From contig NZ_CADEPL010000055.1 of assembly GCF_902829295.1 (NCBI RefSeq), positions 62,001 through 126,000 of the forward strand: a DNA stretch of 64,000 nucleotides, written 5' to 3'. A program made the translations under genes and the position numbers. The notes beneath the pieces were generated by a model that saw nothing but the letters and a program-made list of their open reading frames with translations, ran no database searches and was not told the origin of the DNA. This DNA is from Vogesella oryzae (GTDB lineage: Bacteria; Pseudomonadota; Gammaproteobacteria; Burkholderiales; Chromobacteriaceae). Shown here piece after piece: positions 18,859-29,117 of this stretch. How positions within the stretch are numbered: the first letter of the stretch is position 1; the number at the start of each line of letters is the position of its first letter.

Positions 18859-18989
18859 TTCTCCTTATTGTCCTGGAAGGGTCTATTGATCGTTGCGGCG
18901 GGAAACTGTTCCGCCGGCGACTGTGGCGGGCTTGACGGGTTTGCTACAATAGCGCCTTGTCGACAACGCAACAGGCCATAAGCTACGCC

Positions 18990-20363
18990 ATGCTCAATCT
19001 CTACAACACACTGACCCGCCAAAAAGAAGTATTCAACCCGATAGAAGCCGGCAAGGTAAAGATGTACGTGTGTGGCATGACTGTCTATGACCTGTGCCAT
19101 ATCGGGCATGCCCGCATGTTGACCGCCTTCGACGTGATCTATCGCTGGTTTGCCGCTTCCGGTTACGACGTGACCTATGTGCGCAATATTACCGATATCG
19201 ACGACAAGATCATCAAGCGTTCCGCCGAGCGCGGCATCAGCCCGGAGGCGCTGGTGGAAGAAACCATCGCCGACATGCACGCCGATACCAATGCCCTCGG
19301 CCTGCTGCCGCCCACTTTCGAGCCGCGCGCTACCCAGCATATCGGCGGCATGCAGGACATCATCAGCAAGCTGATTTCCCGTGGCAAGGCTTATCCTGCG
19401 GCCAACGGTGACGTGTACTACGCGGTGCGCGAGTTCCCGGGCTACGGCAAGCTGTCCGGCAAGACGCTGGAGAGTCTGCGTGCCGGCGAGCGCATCGAGG
19501 TAGACCCGAACAAGCGCGACGCGCACGACTTCGTGCTGTGGAAAGCCGCCAAGCCGGGCGAGCCGCAGTGGCAGAGCCCGTGGGGTGCCGGTCGCCCGGG
19601 GTGGCACATAGAGTGCTCGGCGATGAGCTGCCATCATCTGGGTGAGCATTTCGACATCCACGGCGGCGGCGAGGACCTGCAGTTCCCGCACCACGAGAAC
19701 GAGATCGCGCAGAGCGAGGGCGCGCACGGGCAGCAGTACGTGAACTACTGGATGCACAACGGCTTCATCAACGTTGATGGCGAAAAGATGTCCAAGAGCC
19801 TGGGCAACTTCTTCACCATCCGCGATGTGCTGGGCCATTTTGATGGCGAGGTAATCCGCTTCTTCATCGTGCGCAGCCATTACCGCAGCCCGGTGAACTT
19901 CACCGACGGCATCCTGGGCGACGCCAAGCAGGGGCTGACCCGGCTGTATACCGCACTGCGCGGTCTGGCGCTGCCGGCATCCAGCGGCATCGACTGGAGC
20001 AATCCGTACGCGGCACGTTTCAAGGCCGCGATGGATGATGACTTCGGTACCTCGGAAGCGGTGGCGGTGCTGTTCGAGCTGGCCGGTGAAGTGAACAAGA
20101 GCGGCGACCTGGCGCTGGCGCGCTTGCTGAAAGACCTCGGCGGCGTGCTGGGCCTGTTGCAGCGTGACCCGGAAGCCTTCCTGCAAGGCGAGGCCGGCAG
20201 CGATGGCCTGTCTGCGGAGCAGGTAGAAGCGCTGATCCAGGCGCGCAAGGATGCCCGCGCGGCCAAAAATTGGGCTGAGTCCGACCGTATTCGTGACGAG
20301 CTGACTGCCGCCGGTATCGTGCTGGAAGACAGTGCCGCCGGTACCAGCTGGCGCCGCGCCTGA
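18990..20363 (+). CDS. cysS: Cysteinyl-tRNA synthetase
   Basis: A 457-residue class I synthetase that charges tRNA-Cys. The HIGH motif is in CHIGHARM and the KMSKS loop is in [12 protein letters not shown]. Zinc ligands are visible as Cys of [10 protein letters not shown], the Cys of HIECSAMS, and His/Glu of [11 protein letters not shown] 18990 (MLNLYNTL) is the family start; an upstream in-frame start would add 11 residues. An extended -10 TGCTACAAT lies at 18942-18950. After the stop, GGGGCA/TGCCCC (20378-20395) is a weak terminator candidate. Confidence 0.96.
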   Translation: MLNLYNTLTRQKEVFNPIEAGKVKMYVCGMTVYDLCHIGHARMLTAFDVIYRWFAASGYDVTYVRNITDIDDKIIKRSAERGISPEALVEETIADMHADTNALGLLPPTFEPRATQHIGGMQDIISKLISRGKAYPAANGDVYYAVREFPGYGKLSGKTLESLRAGERIEVDPNKRDAHDFVLWKAAKPGEPQWQSPWGAGRPGWHIECSAMSCHHLGEHFDIHGGGEDLQFPHHENEIAQSEGAHGQQYVNYWMHNGFINVDGEKMSKSLGNFFTIRDVLGHFDGEVIRFFIVRSHYRSPVNFTDGILGDAKQGLTRLYTALRGLALPASSGIDWSNPYAARFKAAMDDDFGTSEAVAVLFELAGEVNKSGDLALARLLKDLGGVLGLLQRDPEAFLQGEAGSDGLSAEQVEALIQARKDARAAKNWAESDRIRDELTAAGIVLEDSAAGTSWRRA

Positions 20364-20482
20364 TCGGCGAGAGTGCAGGGGCAGATAATTGCCCCTTGCC
20401 AAGGCCGGTTAATGGCCGGATAATTGTGTGTTCTAAAGAAGTACAGGCAAAACCCCCTGTACCCGTGTGTAAAGGAAAAATC

Positions 20483-20698
20483 ATGCAAGCTGATATCCAG
20501 CCGAATTACAAAGAAGTACAGGTTGCCTGCTCCTGCGGTAACCAGTTCGTGACCAAGTCCACTATGGGCAAAGAAAACTTCCATATCGAAGTTTGCTCCC
20601 AGTGCCACCCGTTCTACACCGGTAAGCAGAAGATCGTTGATACCGCTGGTCGCGTTGATCGCTTCAACCAGAAGTTCGGCGGCTTCTTCAAGCGCTAA
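20483..20698 (+). CDS. rpmE: Ribosomal protein L31
   Basis: A 71-residue L31 of the zinc-binding type: two Cys in ACSCGN and two in CSQCH. AAAGGA lies 9 nt before ATG 20483. The 119-bp leader after cysS contains two small GC-rich inverted repeats and no ORF. A strong terminator follows. Confidence 0.96.
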   Translation: MQADIQPNYKEVQVACSCGNQFVTKSTMGKENFHIEVCSQCHPFYTGKQKIVDTAGRVDRFNQKFGGFFKR

Positions 20699-20720
20699 GC
20701 GCTGCTTGCAGGATGCTAGT

Positions 20721-20748
20721 AAAAAAGGCAGCTACGGCTGCCTTTTTT
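20721..20748 (+). terminator. Terminator of rpmE
   Basis: A perfect 12-bp stem AAAAAAGGCAGC / GCTGCCTTTTTT with a TACG loop, 22 bp after the rpmE stop. Confidence 0.94.
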
Positions 20749-20830
20749 GTTGCCTGCAATTTCCCGGCGCGGCACCATGCGCAGGACATACTGTCTATTT
20801 CCCGTTAACGATTCTTCCGGTTCGCGCCGC

Positions 20831-22474
20831 ATGCTGACCTATACCCCCTACGATACCAATCGCCTGCCGGTTGCCACCGAAAAACCGTGGCTGCTGCTGT
20901 TGCTGGCCTTTGTCTGGCTGTGGCCAGGCATCTTTGGCCATACCCCGTGGAAGCCGGATGAACCGTATGTAACCGCCATCGTTCAGCACTTCGCCGCTGG
21001 TGGCCACTGGATGCTGCCTACCGTTGCCGGCCAACCTTATCTGGAGTACGCGCCGCTGTATTACTGGTTGGCCGCAGTGCTGGTGAAGCTGCTGTCGCCG
21101 TGGCTGCTGCCGCTGCACGATGCCGCGCGACTGGCGACACCGTTATTCATGGGCGTGGCGCTATTGTTTGCCGGCGGACTCGGCCGCGAGCTGATCGGTC
21201 GCCGTCATGGCCGCAGCGTGGTGCTGATACTGATCGGCAGCCTCGGGCTGATTGTGACCGGCCACGAGATGAATCCGGTGGTTGCCGGCTTTGCCGGCTT
21301 TGCGGCGGCGCTGTATGCGCTGGTGCTGACCTGGCGCTCCCCCGCGATGGCCGGCGCCTTGCTGGGGGCGGCCATCGTGGTGGTGTTTCTCGCCACCAAC
21401 TTGCTGCAGCTATTGCTGATAACCAGCGTGGCTTTGCTGCTGCCGGCCTTCTCGGCCTGGCGCAACAAGAACTACGCCATCACGCTGGCGATGGCACTGC
21501 TGTTTGCACTGCCCTTGCTGCTGGTGTGGCCGTGGGCGTTGTACAAGAACTATCCGCAGGTATTCGCGCTGTGGTGGCAGAACTATGCCCTCGGCCCGCT
21601 GCGGGGTTTCGGTCAGCTGGGTTTGTTCCATGAGCTGGGCTATTCCCCCAAGCTGGTGCTGTGGTACGGCTGGCCGGCCTGGCCGCTGGCGGCCTGGACA
21701 TTGTGGAAAAACCGCCGCTATGAAAAGCCGCTATTGCAGCTGCCGCTGCTGTGCTTTGCGGTGATGCTGCTGTTGCTGACCTTTTCCAGCCGTAGCCTGA
21801 GCGAAGATGCCATGGTGCTGCTGCTGCCGCTGGCACTGTTGGCCGCAGTGGAACTGGATAGCCTGCGGCGTGGTGCAGCTTCGTTTCTGAACTGGTTCGG
21901 GCTGATGGCTTTCGGTTTCTTCGCGCTGCTGGTGTGGCTGGGCTGGGCGGCGATGAACTTCGGCTGGCCGGCTCGGCTGGCAAGTCGCGCGGTGTATTTC
22001 AGCCCGTTTTACACGCCGCAGGTTTCGGTGCTGGCGGTGGTGCTGGCGCTGGTCGCCTCGCTGTTGTGGCTGTGGGCAGTGACGCGTCGCCATCTGCGCG
22101 GCCGTCAGGCGGTGACCAACTGGGCGGCCGGCTTGACCCTGTTCTGGGGCTTGCTGCTGACTCTATGGTTGCCGTTCCTGGATGCGGCCAAGAGCTACCA
22201 GCCGGTAGTGCTGGGCATGATGCGGGCGATGCCGGCCGGCGAGCAATGCGTGGCGGTCGAACAGCGGCAAACCATCGCCCGCATCAGCTGGAGCTATTAC
22301 GCCAATCTGCAATTGCGACCGTTCCGGGCTGGCGATGTGGTGCCGTGCAAGCTCTGGTTGCTAGAGCGTGACCCGGCGCAGCAGCCGGCGTTGCCGGATG
22401 GCTGGCAACAGCGCTGGCAGGGCAGCCGGGCGCGGGACAAACACGAGCAGTATCTGCTGCTACAGCGGCAATAG
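20831..22474 (+). CDS. ArnT-like membrane glycosyltransferase (PMT_2/GT39-83 family)
   Basis: A 547-residue polytopic protein with about 11-12 hydrophobic helices. The periplasmic acidic motif after TM1 is HTPWKPDEPYV, where the DE pair is the catalytic signature of ArnT/PMT-type enzymes that use polyprenyl-phosphate sugars. EYAPLYYWLA, the next family block, is also present. Its acceptor (lipid A, another lipid or protein) cannot be told from sequence. It is monocistronic. ATG 20831 is preferred to an upstream in-frame start that overlaps the rpmE terminator. Confidence 0.85.
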   Translation: MLTYTPYDTNRLPVATEKPWLLLLLAFVWLWPGIFGHTPWKPDEPYVTAIVQHFAAGGHWMLPTVAGQPYLEYAPLYYWLAAVLVKLLSPWLLPLHDAARLATPLFMGVALLFAGGLGRELIGRRHGRSVVLILIGSLGLIVTGHEMNPVVAGFAGFAAALYALVLTWRSPAMAGALLGAAIVVVFLATNLLQLLLITSVALLLPAFSAWRNKNYAITLAMALLFALPLLLVWPWALYKNYPQVFALWWQNYALGPLRGFGQLGLFHELGYSPKLVLWYGWPAWPLAAWTLWKNRRYEKPLLQLPLLCFAVMLLLLTFSSRSLSEDAMVLLLPLALLAAVELDSLRRGAASFLNWFGLMAFGFFALLVWLGWAAMNFGWPARLASRAVYFSPFYTPQVSVLAVVLALVASLLWLWAVTRRHLRGRQAVTNWAAGLTLFWGLLLTLWLPFLDAAKSYQPVVLGMMRAMPAGEQCVAVEQRQTIARISWSYYANLQLRPFRAGDVVPCKLWLLERDPAQQPALPDGWQQRWQGSRARDKHEQYLLLQRQ

Positions 22475-22514
22475 CAAAAAACAAGACCACCCGTGGGTGG
22501 CCTTGTTTTTTGCT
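22473..22514. terminator. Bidirectional terminator between the ArnT-like gene and aacS
   Basis: A stem of almost 20 bp with one mismatch: AGCAAAAAACAAG and CCACCC on the left pair with GGGTGG and CTTGTTTTTTGCT on the right, with a two-base loop. The A and T runs on both sides let it act for both convergent genes. Confidence 0.9.
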
Positions 22515-22542
22515 GTCAGCGCGGGCTGTTCCTCGCCGTGAT

Positions 22543-24504
<1,962 letters not shown>

Positions 24505-24594
24505 TGTGCGTTCTCCTCTGGTGGGGCAGGTTGCTACGATTTATGCGGATGGGGCAGTGTACTGCAGCGCCGCGCTGTCGGGGCGAGCGAGGCG

Positions 24595-24618
24595 GCTGCG
24601 GCCAACGTTGGCCGCAGC
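24595..24618. repeat. 24-bp perfect palindrome of two GTTGGCCGC copies
   Basis: GCTGCGGCCAAC is followed with no loop by its reverse complement GTTGGCCGCAGC. It lies 16 bp past the stop of the FAH-family gene. The two motif copies face opposite ways relative to the pair at 12002-12027. Confidence 0.85.
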
Positions 24619-24633
24619 GGAGGGGTACCGGGC

Positions 24634-25647
24634 TTAGCCCGGGATGGCGCGCACGGTGTTGTCGATGGCACCAAAGATGCTGTGACCGGCGGCATCGAAC
24701 ATCTCGATGTGCACGCGATCACCATGTTTCATGAACGATGTGCGCGGCTGGCCCTGCTCGATGGTCTCGTACATGCGCACTTCGGCCAGGCAGCAGTAGC
24801 CGACGCCACCGTTTTCCACGCTGGAGCCCCACAGGTCGCCCTGCTTGTTGGACACCGTGCCGCTACCGATGATGGAACCGGCGCCCAGCTCGCGGGTCTT
24901 GGCCACGTGTGCCACCAACTGCGCGAAGTTGAAGGTCATGTCCACGCCGGCATTAGGCTGGCCGAACACGGTGCCGTTCAGCGCAACGGTCAGCGGCAGG
25001 TGCAGCTTGCTGTCATGCCAGGCGCTGCCCAGCTCGTCGGGGGTAACCGCCACCGGCGAGAATGCCGACGCCGGCTTGCTCTGGAAGAAACCGAAGCCCT
25101 TGGCCAGCTCGTTCGGAATCAGGTTGCGCAGGCTGACATCGTTGACCAGCATCACCAGGCGGATAACGCGGGCGCAGTCTTCCACGCTGGCGCCCAGTGC
25201 CACGTCGCCGGTGACCACTGCCACCTCGGCTTCGAAGTCGATGCCCCAGCTTTCGGCGGCCACGATCTCGTCGCGCGGGCCGATGAAGCGGTCGGAGCCG
25301 CCCTGATACATCAGCGGGTCGGTGTGGAAGCTGGCCGGCAGCTCGGCGCCGCGCGCCTTGCGCACCAGTTCCACGTGGTTGATGTAGGCGGAGCCGTCGG
25401 CCCACTGGTAGGCGCGCGGCAGCGGGCTGGCGCACTGGTGCTGGTCGAACGGCTGCATGTTGGCCGCGGTGCCGGCATTCAGTTGTTCGTACACCACATG
25501 CAGTTGCGGCGCGCAGTCATGCCAGTTGTCCAGCGCGGCTTGCAGGGTCGGGGCGATGTGGCCCACGGTGCAGCAGCGGGTCAGCGCGCGGTTGACGACG
25601 ACCAGCGTGCCGTCACGGCCGCCGTGGTTGAGGGTGGCGAGTTTCAT
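24634..25647 (-). CDS. Fumarylacetoacetate hydrolase family protein
   Basis: A 337-residue FAH-fold protein. The metal and substrate motifs of the family are visible: WGIDFEAEVAVVTGDV, LVNDVSLRNLIPNELAKGF, FQSKPASAFSPVAVTP and the C-terminal GSGTVSN. In tyrosine degradation FAH cleaves 4-fumarylacetoacetate to fumarate and acetoacetate. Co-occurrence with acetoacetyl-CoA synthetase supports that reaction, but related hydrolases act on other 2,4-diketones. It starts 1 bp after the VOC gene stops (minus strand). Confidence 0.88.
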   Translation of the reverse strand: MKLATLNHGGRDGTLVVVNRALTRCCTVGHIAPTLQAALDNWHDCAPQLHVVYEQLNAGTAANMQPFDQHQCASPLPRAYQWADGSAYINHVELVRKARGAELPASFHTDPLMYQGGSDRFIGPRDEIVAAESWGIDFEAEVAVVTGDVALGASVEDCARVIRLVMLVNDVSLRNLIPNELAKGFGFFQSKPASAFSPVAVTPDELGSAWHDSKLHLPLTVALNGTVFGQPNAGVDMTFNFAQLVAHVAKTRELGAGSIIGSGTVSNKQGDLWGSSVENGGVGYCCLAEVRMYETIEQGQPRTSFMKHGDRVHIEMFDAAGHSIFGAIDNTVRAIPG

Positions 25648-25648
25648 C

Positions 25649-26191
25649 TCAGTTTTGCTCCTTGTAGCTGCCGTCGTGCATCCAGCGCGCGTGCTGCGGC
25701 GCCTTCTTGGTGACTGCCCATTCGTTAAGCATGCCCCATTTCACCTCGTCCAGCATCTGCATCATTTTCGGGGAAGCGGTGTTGCAGGCCAGTTCCAGGC
25801 GGTGACCGTTGGGGTCGAAGAAGTAGATCGACTGGAAAATGGTGTGGTCGGTAGGGCCGATCACGTCAATGCCGGCCGCCTGCAGCCGCGCCTTGGTGGC
25901 CAGCAGTGTGTCCATGCTGTCCACTTCCAGCGCCAGGTGCTGTACCCAGGCCGGGGTGTTGGGGTCGCGGCCCATCTCCGGGCGGGTGGGCAGCTCGAAG
26001 AAGGCCAGGATATTGCCCTGGCCGGCATCCAGGAACACGTGCATATACGGGTCCGGCGCCTTGGTGGACGGCACTTCGTTCTCGGCGATGGCCAGCACGA
26101 ACTGCATGTCCAGGTGTTTTACGTACCACTCCACGGTTTCCTTCGCATCCCTGCAGCGATAGGCAACGTGGTGAATTTTGTTGATCAGCAT
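25649..26191 (-). CDS. VOC (glyoxalase/dioxygenase fold) family protein
   Basis: A 180-residue protein with a vicinal-oxygen-chelate fold. Metal-ligand-like residues are His of INKIHHVAYRC, Glu of ILAFFELP, His of VQHLALEV and Glu of GHRLELAC. It is first in an operon with the FAH-family gene and aacS, divergent from an IclR regulator. Half the size of HPPD, it could be a ring-cleavage, isomerase or lyase step of an aromatic pathway feeding FAH. The exact reaction is unknown. Confidence 0.8.
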   Translation of the reverse strand: MLINKIHHVAYRCRDAKETVEWYVKHLDMQFVLAIAENEVPSTKAPDPYMHVFLDAGQGNILAFFELPTRPEMGRDPNTPAWVQHLALEVDSMDTLLATKARLQAAGIDVIGPTDHTIFQSIYFFDPNGHRLELACNTASPKMMQMLDEVKWGMLNEWAVTKKAPQHARWMHDGSYKEQN

Positions 26192-26352
26192 GGTGGTGTC
26201 TCCCGGTGCGTGGTGCGCGGCGCTGCTGGCCGGCTGCGGATGGAACCATACGTCAAGATTAGATAATGATCAATTGATTTGCTATTAACTAATAACGTGA
26301 CCGGCGACAGGCTGCTACACTTGCCCGCAAACCGGCCAGACACAGGCAAAGC
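26192..26352. promoter_or_regulatory. Divergent promoter region between the VOC operon and the iclR-type gene
   Basis: 161 bp. The right half is distinctly AT-rich compared with its surroundings. It contains the 10-bp palindrome ATCAATTGAT (26269-26278) inside TAATGATCAATTGATTTGC. This is the natural place for the IclR-type operator, but I cannot assign -35/-10 boxes with confidence. Confidence 0.45.
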
Positions 26353-27126
26353 ATGGAACTCGAAAAAGACACCCGCCGCGGCATCCAGTCCATCGAAGTG
26401 GGCGGCGCGCTGCTGCAAACCCTGGTGCGCTTCGGCACCCCGATGATGTTGAAAGACCTGGCGCGCGAAGCCGGCATGCCGCCGGCCAAGGCGCACCCCT
26501 ACCTGGTGAGCTTCGGCAAGCTGGGGTTGATCGAGCAGGACAGTGTCACCGGCCTGTACCAGCTGGGCAGCTTCGCGCTGCAGATGGGGCTGACCGCGCT
26601 GCACGAACTGGATGCCATCAAGGTGGCCAGCGAGCAGGCGGCGATGCTGGCGCTGACTTGCCAGCAGAACGTGGCGCTGGCGGTGTGGGGCAACCACGGG
26701 CCTACCGTGGTGCGCATCCAGGAATGCAACCGCATCGTGCACATCAATATGCGCGCCGGCAGCGTGATGTCGCTGCTGGATTCCGCCACCGGCCGTGTGT
26801 TTGCCGCCTACCTGCCGCCGCATCTCACCGCCGAGCTGCAACAGCAGGAGCTGGCGCACAAGCCGGCGGCCGAGCGCCCGGACGTGGCCGCCATGCTGGC
26901 CGAGGTGCGCGCCCACGGCATGGCGCGCGCGGTGGGCTACCCGCTGGCCGGCATCAACGCGCTGTCGGCGCCGGTATTCGACAACGGCGGCCAGCTGGCG
27001 CTGGTGATCACCACGCTGGGGCCGGCAGCCGAGTTCGACCCGGACTGGCACGGCGCGCTGGCGCAGCAGCTGCGCGACTGTGCGGCCAACGTCTCCAGCC
27101 TGCTGGGCTATCGCGGCAAGGTCTAG
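26353..27126 (+). CDS. IclR-family transcriptional regulator
   Basis: A 257-residue regulator with an N-terminal winged helix (residues 10-70, MLKDLAREAGMPPAKAHPYL) and a C-terminal IclR effector domain (SVMSLLDSATGRVFAAYLP, and GYPLAGINALSAPVFDNGG). It is divergent from the VOC-FAH-aacS operon and is its likely regulator, with an aromatic-pathway intermediate as a plausible ligand (inference). Confidence 0.9.
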   Translation: MELEKDTRRGIQSIEVGGALLQTLVRFGTPMMLKDLAREAGMPPAKAHPYLVSFGKLGLIEQDSVTGLYQLGSFALQMGLTALHELDAIKVASEQAAMLALTCQQNVALAVWGNHGPTVVRIQECNRIVHINMRAGSVMSLLDSATGRVFAAYLPPHLTAELQQQELAHKPAAERPDVAAMLAEVRAHGMARAVGYPLAGINALSAPVFDNGGQLALVITTLGPAAEFDPDWHGALAQQLRDCAANVSSLLGYRGKV

Positions 27127-27189
27127 CCGGCAAGCTTGGCCGCAGCGGGTATAACGAAGCATCGGCCACAGAAACGCTGGAGGTGCCGC

Positions 27190-27825
27190 ATGTTTACCGA
27201 CCGTCAACACGCCGCGGAACAATTGCTGCAGGCGCTGGCCGGCTACCGCGGGCAACAGCCGCTGGTGCTGGGCATTCCACGCGGTGCGGTGCCGATGGCG
27301 CGGCAGATCGCCGACGGGCTGCAAGGCGAGCTGGACGTGGTGCTGGTGCGCAAGCTGGGCGCGCCGTGGTCGCCGGAGCTGGCCATCGGCGCGGTGGACG
27401 AAAGCGAGGTGGTGTATCTGGACGAACTGGCGGCCAGCATCGACCCGGCCTACATCCGCGAGGAAACGCAGCGTCAGCTGGCGGTGATCCGCCAGCGCCG
27501 CGCCAGCTACACCCCGGTGCGGGCGGCGGTGCCGGTGGCCGGCCGGCTGGTGATCGTGGTGGACGATGGCCTGGCCACCGGCGCCACCATGCTGGCCGCA
27601 CTGCAGGCCTTGCGGCGCAAGCATCCGGCCCGGCTGGTGTGCGCGGTGCCGGTGGCGCCACCCGATACGCTGCAGCGGGTACAGGCTGTTGCTGACGAGG
27701 TGGTGTGCTTGCGGGTAGCGGCGGACTTTTCCGCCGTCGGCCAGTTCTATCGCCATTTCGATGAGGTCAACGATGCGATGGTGGTGGCGGCACTGCGTAG
27801 CTCGCCGCCAGATCATCCCCGCTGA
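27190..27825 (+). CDS. Phosphoribosyltransferase-domain protein
   Basis: A 211-residue type I PRTase-fold protein with the PRPP-binding motif VIVVDDGLATGATM (about residues 121-134) and an N-terminal LGIPRGAVPMARQIADGL. Proteins of this kind are often annotated as predicted phosphoribosyltransferases of unknown substrate. GGAGG lies 8 nt before ATG 27190. It does not belong clearly to either neighbour. Confidence 0.85.
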   Translation: MFTDRQHAAEQLLQALAGYRGQQPLVLGIPRGAVPMARQIADGLQGELDVVLVRKLGAPWSPELAIGAVDESEVVYLDELAASIDPAYIREETQRQLAVIRQRRASYTPVRAAVPVAGRLVIVVDDGLATGATMLAALQALRRKHPARLVCAVPVAPPDTLQRVQAVADEVVCLRVAADFSAVGQFYRHFDEVNDAMVVAALRSSPPDHPR

Positions 27826-27844
27826 AGCGGCGTTCATGCCTGGC

Positions 27845-28741
27845 TCATGCCGGGCTGTAACCGCGCGCCTTGGCATAGCGTGAGCCCGGGTCGCGCACCA
27901 GTGCCTCGGCGATGAACCAGGAAGTGTCGGCCAGTTTGTTGAGGTCCACGCCGGTGTGGTAGCCCAGGCCGTGCAGCAGGTACACCACGTCTTCGGTGGC
28001 CACGTTACCGGAGGCACCCTTGGCATACGGGCAGCCGCCCAGGCCGGATATCGAGCTGTCGAAGGTGCGCACACCGGCTTGCAGCGCGGTGTGGATGTTG
28101 GCAATTGCCATGCCGTAGGTGTCGTGGAAATGGCCGGCCAGCTTGGCCACCGGCACCACTTCCGTCACCGCATCCAGCATCGCGGTCACCTTATTGGGGG
28201 TGCCGACGCCGATGGTGTCGCCCAGCGAGATCTCGTAGCAGCCCATGTTGTACAGCGCCCGCGCCACCTCGGCCACCTTGTACGGGGCGATGTCGCCTTC
28301 GTACGGGCAGCCCAGCACGCAGGACACATAGCCGCGCACCTTGATGCCGGCGGCCAGCGCGCGCTTCATCACCGACTCGAAGCGCTGCAGGCTCTCGGCG
28401 ATGCTGGCGTTGATGTTCTTCTGGCTGAAGGCCTCGCTGGCGGCGCCGAACACCGCGATCTCGCGCACGCCGGCTTCCAGCGCCGCATCCAGCCCCTTGT
28501 CGTTGGGCACCAGCACCGGGTAGTCGATGTGGCTGTTCAGGTCCAGCGCCTGCAACACCTGCAGGCTGTCGGCCATCTGCGGCACCCACTTGGGCGACAC
28601 GAAAGCGCCGGCTTCGATGCACTGCAGGCCGCTGTCGGCCAGGCGGCGGATCAGCTCCAGCTTGGTGGCCAGGCTGATGCTGTGCTTTTCATTCTGCAGC
28701 CCGTCGCGCGGGCCGACTTCGACGATTTTTACGTGGGTCAT
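27845..28741 (-). CDS. mvaB: Hydroxymethylglutaryl-CoA lyase
   Basis: A 298-residue TIM-barrel lyase that splits HMG-CoA to acetyl-CoA and acetoacetate, the last step of leucine breakdown. Metal-binding and catalytic features are [11 protein letters not shown] at the N-terminus, [11 protein letters not shown] and the cysteine loop [14 protein letters not shown]. It is the last gene of the liu operon. Its acetoacetate product could be activated by AacS encoded at 22.5-24.5 kb. Confidence 0.95.
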   Translation of the reverse strand: MTHVKIVEVGPRDGLQNEKHSISLATKLELIRRLADSGLQCIEAGAFVSPKWVPQMADSLQVLQALDLNSHIDYPVLVPNDKGLDAALEAGVREIAVFGAASEAFSQKNINASIAESLQRFESVMKRALAAGIKVRGYVSCVLGCPYEGDIAPYKVAEVARALYNMGCYEISLGDTIGVGTPNKVTAMLDAVTEVVPVAKLAGHFHDTYGMAIANIHTALQAGVRTFDSSISGLGGCPYAKGASGNVATEDVVYLLHGLGYHTGVDLNKLADTSWFIAEALVRDPGSRYAKARGYSPA

Positions 28742-28778
28742 GCTGTATCTCGCAAATTATTCACCCGGTGTCTGGCCA

Positions 28779-29111
28779 TCAATAGCGTCGCAGCCAAAAG
28801 CCAAGGCGGGTGATTACCAGGCCAATTGCTATCCAGAACATCTGCAGCAGCGTTGATGTGATGCCGATCGGAATGAGTGGCTCCAAAGCGTGCAATACAC
28901 CACTGTACCTGGATGGTATTTTTAACTTTTGTGGTGACTCGGCTAACCACTCATAGAGCTTCCCCCACCCTGCAAGGGGAGGGCGGGCCGCGATGTCGTA
29001 ATACAAGTCGTAGCAATGGATTGCTGTAAACAGTAATCCGACCACAACGATCAGCCACGCGGCCCGCTTGCCGCTCCTGTTATTGCCTTGCAGTGGCTGA
29101 TAACGCTGCAT
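28779..29111 (-). CDS. Small two-helix membrane protein of unknown function
   Basis: A 110-residue protein I do not recognise. One hydrophobic helix lies at about 18-36 (AAWLIVVVGLLFTAIHCYDL) and another near the C-terminus at about 80-104 (IGITSTLLQMFWIAIGLVI), with a Trp/Pro/Tyr-containing segment between. It lies between liuD (6-bp gap) and mvaB, so it is co-transcribed with leucine catabolism. Its base composition is visibly more AT-rich than its neighbours, suggesting a later insertion into the operon. Confidence 0.6.
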   Translation of the reverse strand: MQRYQPLQGNNRSGKRAAWLIVVVGLLFTAIHCYDLYYDIAARPPLAGWGKLYEWLAESPQKLKIPSRYSGVLHALEPLIPIGITSTLLQMFWIAIGLVITRLGFWLRRY

Positions 29112-29117
29112 CGTGAC

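Noticed and set aside
18932-18950. TTGACG followed by TACAAT upstream of cysS as a classic promoter
   Set aside because: The spacer is only 7 bp; only the extended -10 TGCTACAAT can be supported.
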